DNA from: Brasenia schreberi
Taxonomy: Eukaryota; Streptophyta; Magnoliopsida; Nymphaeales; Cabombaceae
DNA: 64,000 nucleotides
Direction: 5' to 3'
Assembly (NCBI GenBank): GCA_036023115.1
Contig: JAYKKT010000086.1
Span: forward strand, 12,353,501 to 12,417,500
Below, piece after piece: positions 11,001 to 23,000 of the stretch. The position numbers and the translations under genes are program-made. The notes beneath the pieces are model-generated. The model was not told where the DNA came from, searched no databases, and saw only the letters and a list, made by a program, of their open reading frames with translations. The stretch's first letter is position 1. Every line of letters starts with the position of its first letter.

Positions 11001-14000
11001 TAACAAAATCATTTCCCTTTCTGTTGCCAACTTTTAGGTATATTTCTGCTAGCAGTTTTTAATTTCATGAGATCGCAAACAATTAAAAACATTTGGTTGT
11101 CTCGGTTCATTAAGTGGGCATTTCACAACTTCACTATTTTAGGGTTCACCTTACGTGACTTCCATTGAGTTGAACATGATCAACGTGTGTGAGGCTTAAC
11201 TGAGTCTATGAAGTGAGAAATGAAGCTCAAGCATTAGTTGAAAAGCTAGTCTCTAGTAAGAGAAAAAAGGATATCATCAAGTAATAATATCACATCACTG
11301 AGGTGTCATAGAGTCAATAATCAAAGAAATTGAGTTCATTGTTTTGTTCACATATGAAAATTAGCAAATATGACAACTACATGTACAAAGATAGTAGTTT
11401 GTTAATTTTGATATATTAGATGAGTGGATTATAGAAGATAACGAAGAAAATGCACTCCTAACCGAAGAAGACATTGCATGAATTAATTTGAAGTGCAACA
11501 ACATCACGAAGGAGATGAAGATTTTCATTTTAAAGCAGAAGGTGATGAGAAACTTTGAATCTTTATCAAGTAGAAGATGAAGATTATTAAGCTAATGATC
11601 CTGATACAAATTTACAATATATAAAATGTAAATGTATTTCATTTTTTGCTTCAAAATATGTAATTTTGGATGCAATTGTTCAATGTTGAATGTTCAATCT
11701 GTGCTAAACTTTGCATTATATGAATTTAAAGCAATTACAAGGTTTTTTAGATTTTTTTCGAATTTTTACTATTTTTTTTGATTTTTTAAATAATTGTTAA
11801 ATTATTTTAATATTAAAGTACGATACGATACGATACGATATGCCCGTATCGTGGAGCCTAGTGATACGCGATATGATATGCGTCAGACAACACTGGTTAA
11901 AACAACATACTTTATTCATGGTTTGAGGTAGTATTTATAGATGTTACAAGATTTACATTAGGTGTGAGAATAAGCAACAAAAACAAAGAAGAGAGTGGAC
12001 TAGTGCTGGCCGGCCAGCACTAACCATTGGGCAAGGCTCCAATGGTTAGTTGGCCTTGTTGGCTAGGGCCATGCTGGCCCTGGCCCTTGTTTCAAACAGA
12101 GGCTGCATAGGCCCTACTGGCCCGTGCCCCTGTTACATTAACACCTCCTTTCAAACTTACGGGGTATACACTGAAAGTTTGTCTAACAAGAATTGAAACC
12201 GAGTAGCTGAAAGAGACTTGGTGAAAAAATCTGCTAACTGCATCTCATATGTGACATAACACAGTGAAAGCTTCTTGTTCAGGCATTCTTCTCGAACAAA
12301 GTGGCAATCCATCTCGATATGCTTCGTCCTTTCATGAAAGGTATTGTTGGAGGTAATGTACATGACACTTTTGTTGTCGCAATACATGATGGCAGGATGT
12401 TGCAAAGTGACTCATATCTGCTAGAATAGCTGTGATCCAAGAGATCTCCATCGCAGCTGTGGCCATAGCTTGATATTCAGCTTTAGTGGATGAGAGTGAT
12501 ACTTTTTGTTGCTTTTTGCACTTCTAAGAAACGAGAGATTTACCTAAAAACACACAAAAACCAGTCGTAGAGTGTCTATCGTTGACATCTCCACCCCAAT
12601 CAGCATCCTTATATATAGATAAATCAAAAGATGAAGAAGTTAAGAGAACCTCCTTGTTAGCAGTGTTTCTAATATATCGAATAATGCGTAACACAACACT
12701 CATATGAACAGAAGTGGGTGCTTGCTGAAATTGACTTGCTGTGTGTACTGCATGAGAAATATCTGGTCTGGTAATAGTAAGATAGGTAAGGGCACCTATG
12801 AGCTGTCGGTACGGGGTGTGATCAACTAATTTCTCACCATCAGGGAATCTTAACTGGGTGCCTAGAACTTCTGGTGTGTCAACAATCTTGGTATCTGTAA
12901 GACTAGATCTTTCAATGATATCATTGGCAAACTTTGTTTGAGACATAAAGTATCCACAATTGTTTTTAGTTATTTCAATGCCTAAAAAGTAATTCAGCAG
13001 ACCCAAGTCTTTCATGTCAAATTCATGATGAAGATTAGATTTAACTTCTACAATTCTTGCTTCATCACTTCCTGTGATGATCATATCATCCACATACAAA
13101 AGCAAAATAACAATACCTGATTTTGTTTTTCGTACAAACAGTGCAGTATCAGTATAGCAAGTCGTGAAATTATGCAAATGGATGAATTTTTCAAATCGAT
13201 CGAACCAAACCTTTAGGAGTCTGTTTCAAACCATACAAGGCTTTTCGCAATTTACGAGCATGACCAGGAGGAACATTGAGACCGGGAGGAAGACTCATGT
13301 AAACTTCTTCATTCAAATAACTATTCAGAAAAGCATTCTTAACATCAATTTGATAAATATTCCATTGCCTAATCGCACTAATGGTTATGAGAATTCTAAT
13401 TATGGTAATTCTAGCTACTGGGGCAAAGGTTTCATCATAGTCAATTCCATATTCTTGGGCATAACCTTTAGCAACTAGTCTAGCCTTGTATCTCTCAATG
13501 TGACCATTGCTATGAGTTTTGATTTTATAGACCCATCGACATCCAATGACTTTCTTATCCTTTGGTATAGGTGCAACTATCCATGTTTGAGTCTTGTCTA
13601 GGGCGTTGAGTTCATCTTTCATAGCATCTTCCCATTCTAGAATACCTTTAGCTTGATGATAGAACCTAGGTTCTTTAACTTGACGAAGGGTGACAATCAA
13701 ATTTTTTCATCGTGGTTTGAAAGATTCATAGTACACAAATCGCTGGGGAGGTCTTGAAACCCTGGGTTCTAATATTGTATTATCAGGTGCTATATGGGCA
13801 TCATTGGTTTCTCTAGGACGTCTTGTATAATATAAGAGAAAGGGTTCGACAATTGATTGGGTATCAACAGTTGTGTGTGAAGTGTCACTATCTTCAACAG
13901 GGTTTTCTTGATGATTTTGATGATCTACTGAATCACAATCATTGTCTTCTTCTAGATCAAAAAAATCTTGAGGAATGAAATGTTCAGAAGGGTTTGGACT

Positions 14001-17000
14001 TATAATAAGCATCATTCTCAAAAATTTTACGTCCCTAAACACATATAATTTGTCTTCTATGGGATCAAAATATCTATAACCCTTCTTGTCAATGCCATAA
14101 CCAAGAAATAAACATTCAGTAGCTCTAGGTGACAGTTTATCATTCTTGTCTGTATACACAAAACATTTTCATCAAAAAACTCTAAGTCGTTCATAGTATA
14201 GAGGGATATTGTACAATTTTTCAAAAGGTGAAGTATTTTTAAGATTAGACGAAGGGATTCTATTTATAAGATATACTGCAGTAAGAGTAGCTTCAACCCA
14301 TAAAAATTTAGGAACCCTACTAGCAATTAGCATAGTTCGACAAGTTTTAATAATATGTCTATGTTTTCTTTCTGCTAGACCATTTTGTTGGGGTGTTTTG
14401 GTGAATGATTTTTGATGAAAAATACCATTTGTTTCAATAAATTTTTGAAATTCATTAGACATGTATTCTCCTCCCGAATCGGATCTAAAGATTTTAATGG
14501 TGGCTCCAAATTGGTTTTTGATCATATTATAAAAGACTACAAATTTTTCAAATACTTCAGATTTATGTTTTAAGAGATATATCCATGTAAAATGAGTAAA
14601 GTCATCCACAAAAATCACATAGTATTGAACTCCTTCTTTAGAAACAACGGGCGCGGGGCCCCAAACATCCGAATGTATTAGATCAAAAGCTTTGTTTGGT
14701 ACATAGTTTCTTTCCCCAAAAGAAAGATGATTTTTCAAGATACAATCTTTACATTTAACCTTTTTCTCTCTAATTGTTTTCATCAAGGGAATATTACATA
14801 ATTTTTGAGAGTCCAAGTGTCAAGTCTTTTATGCCAAAGTGTACATCTTGGGCTACATTACAAAACTTAGAATTTGGCATAACAAGATAGTCCATTTTGT
14901 ATAGTTCACTTTCTCTATAGCCTTTACCAATCACCTTCCTCGATAGGTGATCCTGCACTACATAATGTTTGGATGAGAAAGTGACTATATAATTGTTATC
15001 ACATATTTGAGCAACCGAAAGTAGGTTCAAATTAAGTTTAGGTATAAGACTTACATTTTGAATTTTAAAATTTTCTTTTTCAAAGTTTCCCATTTTTTTG
15101 ATTTGGAGTTTTGTTCCATCGACCGTAAATACATGTTTTCCAATGGTTTCACAAGAATTAATAAAAAAGTCTTCACTATGTGTCATATGAAAAGATCACC
15201 AAAATCTAAAAACCAAGACATATCTTAGAAGTGGATAGAGCATTCCCGGAGATGCTTGCCTTTTTCTTGAAATTTTTTTTTATATACACTTTGATGTTGT
15301 TGGGCAAGGCACCTCCTTCTTCTACGGCTCCCACGTTTCCACTCATTTTCCGAAGTAAAGGACAAGTGGTTTTAATGTTTCCACTTTTCTTGCAATAATG
15401 GCAAATAGTGTCTTTGTTGGGCCACGATCCCATGAGCTTCTTTGACATGCCTTCGTTATTCTTTGCATGTGGAGGCTTGTAAGTCTTCAAGTTTGCTCTC
15501 GGTTTTGATGCGGCAAGCACGACTTCTTTGGCCACATTCTTATTCTTCAATCTTGTTTCCTCCATAACAAGATCGGTCAAAAAAGAATTCCCTCTAGGTC
15601 TAGGTTTTCTATGTATAAGGTTTGATCTAATATTTTCAAACTCGTCTCTTAACCCACGCATAAATAAGAAGAAATATTGATTGTCTAAAAATTCTTGAAA
15701 TTCATCTAATTTGTGAAGATTTCCAAATTTATCAAAACTTCTTAATTGAGTCTATAACTCCGAAAATTCATTGTGGTAGTCTCGAATGCTTAGATTTCCT
15801 TGTTTAAGCATAATAATTTTTCCATTAAATCGATTTGGAATACAAAATCATCTTGAGAATGAATTTTCTTCTAAGTATTCTCAAGTTTCAAAAGCGTTTT
15901 CAAAAACACTAATTTTATTCTTAAGTTTTTCATCCACATTTTGACAAATAATCCACGCGATTTTTGCATTCATTTTTTCCCATAATTTCAAATCTTGCTT
16001 GTATTTTTTGTGAGCTTTGACAATATCATCGTCATCCAATCCATCAATATTTAAAATTGGTTCTTTTATGGTTCCATCGATGTAGTCTCAAAAGTCTTTT
16101 GACAAAAAAATACTTTTTCATGGTCCTAGCCTAACTTTGGTAATATTTTGGGTCTATGATATATCTAAAAGTCTCATTTTTACCTTCCATTTTGTGCAAA
16201 ATCAAAATTTTTGAAATAACCCTAAGTTTGGTATGATTCTTCAAAATTTGCATTCGTGATACGCTTCCCAATGCACTCAATTTCTTCAATCCGAGGCTCT
16301 GATACCATGTAAATATTTGTCGATAGTCGAAGGTTGATACTTCACGAATCAAATCCACCAAATCGTTAAGAGTCAAATGACATTCATGCTTGAATGCCAA
16401 TCTTAACAAACAAGAGAGCGAAAGCATACAAAAACAAGTCAAAAGCTGTGCCAAGACATCATACTTTATTTTTGAGGTAGTATTTATAGATGTTACAAGA
16501 TGTACATTAGGTGTGAATAAGCAACAAAAAGAAAAAAGATAGTGGACTAGTGTTGGCCGGCCAGCACTAGCCGTTGGCAAGGCTCCAATGGTTAGTTGGC
16601 CTTGTTGGCTAGGGCCATGCTGGCCCTGACCCTTGTTTCAAACAGAGGCTGCATGGGCCCTATTGGCCCGTGCCCCTATTACTTTAACACTTACGCACCC
16701 AAAGTAGGACTAGAAGATAATATAAAGATAACTTTTGGGAAGAGTTAGATAAGGTGATTAAAAGGATTCCACAAAGGGAGATGATTTGTTTAGGAGGAGA
16801 CTTAAATGGGCATATTGGTAAAGAGACATTAGGATATCAAGGTATTCATTGAAACTTTGGTTTTGGAGATATAAACGAGGAAGGTAGGGAGATTTTAAAT
16901 TTTGCTATGGCATTTGATCTCTTTATAGTCAAAAAATGAGATGAACATTTAATTACTTATAAGAGTGACTTATCACAAACACAAATTGATTACTTTATTT

Positions 17001-20000
17001 GTATAGAAAAAGATAGAGCGTATTGTAAAGATTGCAAGGTAATTCCAGGAGAAAGTTTAACCACCCAACATCGACTTTTAGTTTTGGATTTACAAATAAA
17101 AAAATGGATAAAGAAGAAAAGAGTGTATCGAGCTATTCGAACTAAATGGTGGAACCTCAAAAGCGATTAAGAAGATATATTTAAACAGAAAGTCCTTCAA
17201 GGAGATGCTTGAAATTATGTTGGTACACCTTGTGATATGTGGAACAATATGACTATACATATTAGGAATGTGGCGAAAGATGTGTTAGGTGAATCTAAGG
17301 GAGGTGTATCGGCACAAAAAGAAACTTGGTTGTGCAGTGAAGTAGTGGAAAATAAAATCAAGGCAAAGAGGGCATGTTAAAAATTACACTATGCTAAGAA
17401 AACTAGTGAAACTTTACATGCTTAGAATAAAACAAAAAAAGAAGAGAAAAAGACTGTAAGTGAAGGAAAAGCTAAAATTTGAAAGGATTTATATAAAAAA
17501 CTCGACTCAAAAGAGGGTGAAAGAGATATGTTTAGGATAGTTAGGGCTAAAGATAAAAAAACTAATGATCTTAATTTTGTTAGATGCATCAAAGACGAGG
17601 ACTAAAAAATTCTAGTAATAAAAAATAGATGAAACTATTTTTATAAGTTTTTTAATGAAAATAAAGATGTTAGTATTAGCTTAGGAGAGCTAGCCAAATT
17701 AGAAAAGTATATAAAAATTTTGACCGACGTATTCAAAAAAAGAAGTCAAAAAGGCTCTTAAACATATAAAGGGTGGTAAATCGGTAGAACCAGACAATAT
17801 TCCTAGGAGAAACAGGAATCACTTGACTCACAAGACTATTTAATGAAATATGGAGAAATCAAAAGATGTCCGAGGGATGGAGAGCGAGTACACTTATACC
17901 TATATACAAGAATAAGGGAGACATTAAGATTTATGCAAATTATCGGGGTATCAAGTTAATGAGCCATACTATGAAATTATGAGGAAGAATTATTTAATGT
18001 AGGTTAAGACAAGTATTGAGTATAACTGATAACCAAATTGGATTTATGCAAGGCAGATCTATTGTTGAAGCGATTCACCTTTTGAGACGTCTTATGAAAC
18101 ATTTTAGAGTAAAAAAAAAGACCTTCACATGATATTTATTGATATAGAAAAAGCTTACGGCAGGGTATTAAGGAAGGTTCTTTAGAGAAGCTTGAAAAAA
18201 AGAGGTATCCCATTGACATACATAAACCTTACAAGAGATAAGTACGATGATGTAAAAACATGTGTGAGGACTCATGAATGAATGACAGACTTCTGTGAAG
18301 TTAATATTGGGTTATATCAAGGATCAACTTTACAAAAGAATACCTGATTCTCCTCTCCATTTTAACATCTCAACATGGATTCTTGATATCCATTAAATGG
18401 TTAGACCAAGCACTACAACAACAACAATTAAGCCTTTTCCCATACTAGATGGGGTCAACTACATGGATTCTTTGTTTCCACAAAGCCCTATCATGTGCCA
18501 TGTTAGCAATTAACTCACAATAACCTAAATCATTTTTATTGTTTCTTTCAACACTTTTGTGGTCGTCCTCTACCTCTTTTAATACTTTCAAAATCTAGTT
18601 TTCCATACCTTCTTAAAGGTTCAAAAAATTAAAAGAGGTAGAGGACGACCACAAAAGTGTTGGAAAGAAACAATAAAGAATGATCTAACTTAATTGTTAA
18701 CGTGACACATGATAGGACTTTGTGGAAACAAAGAATCTATGTAGCTTACCCTGTCTAGTATGGAAAAAGGCTTAGTTGTTGTTGTAGTGCTTGGTCTAAC
18801 CATTTAATGGATACCAAGAATCCATGTTGGGACCCCTACTTATTCTGGAAAAGTCTTGGTTTTGGTTTTGCTTTGGGCATGGGATGTGTTTGTTGAATGG
18901 CAAAATCGAGTATGCTATGAGCTTTAGTTTGTCTGATTTTGGTGCCATTTTCTTTTTGTCGTGTCCAACCTTCTTTTCACATTTTGATTTGTTAAGAGAT
19001 AGGAGATGCGAGAATCACATCAGAATCAACCATTTGGCACAACTTTGTTTTTTGTTTATTTGCTTTAGTCTTTTGTTATATACTGTTTAGTTTGTTCTTA
19101 AAGGTGGCTTTAAATAAGCCTCGTTAATGACACTTAGGTAATTCTTAGATTTTATTAGACAAGTATTTAAGTGATGTAAACCCTATTGCTGGTAATGAGA
19201 AAGTGAGTGAAAGAAATAGAAAGGAAGAGGGGCGACTGCACAAGAGTGGCCGACCGAATCCTGTCATCTTCTCTACACCATTTTTGTAACTTGTTTATTT
19301 TATTCTTTTCGATATTTCTGCACATGGTATCAGAGCTTTACTTGAGTTGATTCAACCGATATCCACGTGAGCCCTCCATCACTTTAGCAGGAAAAAAATG
19401 GGACAGATCTTAAGAGAAGATTTGTACAGATCGTCTATTTGCAGAAATTCAAAAAAAGGTTTGAAAGATGGAGGGAAGAATGAAGGAAGAGTTGTCGATT
19501 ACTGCTTATGGACATGATTAGAAAACCGAGCCATTTCAAGTCATGAGTATTCGGTTAGAAAGAAAAAACTATAGAGAATGGGTAAGATCGATCGAACTTA
19601 TCCTACGTGCTAGAGGAAAATTACATATTATCAAAGAGAAGCAACCACAACATGAAGAAGATGACACTGATTTTGAAAAATGGTTAAAGGATGACGCATT
19701 GGTAAGTTCATGGTTTATCCAATCTATGCATCCTTCCATTAGCAAAACATTTATGTACATGAAATTGGCTGTAGAAATTTGGACTGCGGTTGAAAAAGCT
19801 TACTCAAGACAAAGAAATATAGCTAAAGAGTATGAAATCATTGAGAGGATAAGAAGATGTCATCAATGAACCAGATCCGTGAATGAGTATTACGGAGAAC
19901 TAAGGGAACTTTGGAATTAACAAAGATATCTTGGGAAAACAAATGAAGTCATTGTATAAAGGAGAGAATGCGAAATGGTGAAATCCAAAAAGTGTTTGAT

Positions 20001-23000
20001 ATGCTTTGGGCAATTTCTCCCGAATACGAATCAATCAAACTAAATGTTCTCAGCAGGGAAGAACTTCCTTCATTATGAATAATATATTATCTTCTTTTGA
20101 GAGAGAAAGATCGAAGAAATTTAGAGAAAGGTGATCAAATACAAACTGAGAAATCTGCCTTTGCTGGTTGGGGACAAATAAATTATCAGGGAGAAAGAAA
20201 TTCAATCAGAGGCTGAGGAACAGGAAGATTTCAGAATTATGAGGATAAGAATAAATTACAATGTACTCATTGTGGAAAGAGGAGAAATACACGTGAACAT
20301 TGTTGGGAAATTATTGGACGTCCAACAAAATATAAAGATTTTGGCAGTCATGAGGCAACTATCTCTGAAAAGAAGACTAAGCTAAATCCTATAGATGAAA
20401 CGGTGGAGTTGAAGAAGCAAATTGTAGAAATAGAAAAAAGACTACGCGACCAACCTTCAACCTCTTCGTATAAGATAAAATTAAATCCTCCTACCTCCCT
20501 ATAATATCAGCGGGAACTCCTTTCCAAAAAATTCTGCACGCTCTACTTTTTGGGTAATAGATTCGGGTGCTACTGATCATATGGTTGGAGATAAGTCTGA
20601 TTTTATAACATATGAAGTTACATCTACATCTCAGTGTGTTAAAGTGGCAAATGGTTCTTTAATCCCAATAGAAGAAAATAAATAATTCAAGCAAACAATC
20701 TTACACTTAACTTAGCGATATATGTTCCCAAATTCCCAGGGAATCTATTTTCAGTGAGTTCATTGATTAGAGATTTAAATTGCTCCATCACTTTTTCACT
20801 ATCTGGTTGTGTGTTTCAAGATCTGAGGACGGGAAGAAGCTTTGGACGTGGTGAACTAAAGAATGGACTATGCATACTATCTTGATAACAGAGTTCAATG
20901 CAGAGAATAGCATTAACAACCACTACTGTAGAAGAAGAAATAAGAATTTGGCACAGTCGGTTAAGTCATTTACCGTTGTCTTAAATTCGACAGTTAGTTC
21001 CTCTTGTAATCCCCAGTGATTTTATTATTCAGTGTGATGTATGTCAAAGGGCTAAACATTATAGAACCTCTTTTCTTAATAATGAGTCAAGATCATCAAC
21101 TCCATTTGAGTTAATTCATTCTGATGTATGTGGACCATGTTTAATACTTTCTTTGGGAAACTTCAAATATTTTGTTACTTTTATTAATGATTATTCTAGA
21201 CTTATCTTTGTTTATCCCATAAAGTCTAAATTAGAAGTATCCTCCATTTTTCCTATAGTCTATAATTTGATTAAAACTCAGGTCTACTGTTAAGATTCTA
21301 AGAACTAATAATGGTGGTGAATTTTGTAATTCTCAGTTGGAATCATATCTCCAACTTCATGGCATACTTCATCAAACCTCGTGTTTATACTACACAACAA
21401 AATGAAGTTGTTGAGCGGAAAAATCGACATATTTTAGATATTGCTCGAACCTTACTTCTTGAACATAATGTTTCGAAATTCTTTTGGCCTAAAGCTATAC
21501 TTAGATCATTATATCTATTGAATAGATTTCCTTCGGTTGTTCTTAAAGGAAAATCTCCATTCAAATTGGTCAAGTCTGAAACTAATCCATTCTATCTTAT
21601 TCCAAAAGTGTTTGGGTGTGTTTGTTATGTTCTTGTACATGCTCAATTTCGAGATAAACTTGATCCAAGGGTTGTTAAATGTGTTTTCATTGGATATTCG
21701 TGTGAAAGGAAAGGATATGTTTGTTATAATCCTAAATCTCATAGGAAGTATATATTCATGGATGCAACTTTCTTTGAGATTACCACTTTTTTCCAAAAAC
21801 CTATCAATTTGTCAAATTCTAGCATTGAAGAGACAATTATCCTCATGGACATTACAAGCGATGAGATAGATGAAGATTATACTTTGCAGAAAATGATTTA
21901 CCTCAAGAAGAAAAGGAGATGCAAGTGTATACAAAAGGAAAGAGAAATATAGTTTTGCCCAATCTGATAGACACCACGAACCAAGGGAGAGTACCTTCTT
22001 CAGATTCAAAGATAGATTAAGAAGAAAACGGAATTGAAGACTTGGATGTTCTAATAGCTCTTCAGAAATGTAAAAGATTATGTGGTAACTATCCAATTTC
22101 TCAATTTATCTCTTATAATCAACTATCATCCAACTAATAACCTCATTATGTAATCATACAAGAAAAGACCGTATACATAATGAGGTTATTAGAAACAAAT
22201 TAGGAGTGACACCAATAGAGGATAAAATGAGAGAATATCATTTAAGATGGTTTGGACATATAGAAAGAAGATCAAAAGAAGAACCTTTAAGAAGGTATGA
22301 AAAACTAAATTTGGAAAGTATTAAAAGAGCTAGAGGACGACCACAAAAGTGTTGGAAAGAAACAGTAAAGAATGATCTAGCTTATTGTGAGTTAACTGCT
22401 AACATGACATACGATAGAGATATGTGGAAACAAAGAATCCATGTAGCCGACCCCGTCTAGTATGGGAAAAGGCTTAGTTGTAGTTGTTGTTGTTGTTATC
22501 ACAACAAGAACACTGGGTTAAAGCCATAAAATCAAAACTTCAAGCACTTGAGAAAAATCAGACATGGGAGGTTAGTACTCTACCACCATGTAGAAAGGCA
22601 GTTAGTTGTAAGTGGTGTATACAGTCAAGTTCAAAGCAGATGGGACATTAGAGAGGTATAAGGCGAGATTGGTAGCCTGTGGTTATAGTCAATCATATGG
22701 GATTGACTATGAGGAGACTTTCTTTCCAGTGACAAAACTCACATCTATATTAGTGATTATTAACATTGCAACACAAAGAAAATGAATAATGTGGCAGCTT
22801 AATGTAAAGAATGCATTTTTGCAGGGGAAGCTCAAGGAGCAAGTTTAACCTGGTTATCCAAATTCAGAAAATAAAGTATGCAGATTAAAGAAGATGATTT
22901 ATGGGTTAAAACAGTCTCCAAGAGCATGGCTTGAGAAATTCAGAAACATCAATTTGGGGTATCAAAAAGTGAGTGCTCACACATTATTTTTTAAAAGGAA

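Larger units (their letters stand above)
10660..16689 (-). mobile_element. Ty1/copia element nested in the RTE (minus strand)
   Basis: The LTRs are 16308-16689 (5') and 10660-12143 (3', interrupted by a hAT). Both run from TGTAAATA to TTAACA in plus orientation, i.e. TG..CA in element orientation. The primer binding site is the initiator-Met type TGGTATCAGAGC (complement at 16296-16307), and the polypurine tract AAAGGAGG abuts the 3' LTR at 12144. Flanking 5-mers are CTTAT and CTTAC (4 of 5 match), and joining 10659 to 16690 restores RTE sequence. The internal part is coding on the minus strand but broken into several frames. Confidence 0.93.
9952..18785 (+). mobile_element. RTE-type LINE in ALIS intron 4, interrupted and rearranged
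   Basis: The 5' end carries the family leader (CTTGCATGGCCGGTCCCAAG, with GAGGGTTGCGTTAGG after it). An apurinic endonuclease region then reads [20 protein letters not shown] and [18 protein letters not shown] (10345-10480). The copia element at 10660-16689 splits the endonuclease region, which resumes at 16690. Reverse transcriptase sequence is recognisable to about 18330, with many stops. The region between the RT and the 3' end is lost and replaced by an inverted copy of the 3' junction. The element ends with a TTG-repeat tail at 18785 and is flanked by a 17-bp target duplication. It is dead. Confidence 0.85.

Noticed and set aside
13164..13478. Plus-strand open frame across the copia RT region
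   Set aside because: It lies antisense to the clear minus-strand RT coding sequence and has no motif of its own.
19569..19760. Minus-strand open frame opposite the copia-2 gag
   Set aside because: It is antisense to a recognisable gag reading frame and has no motif.
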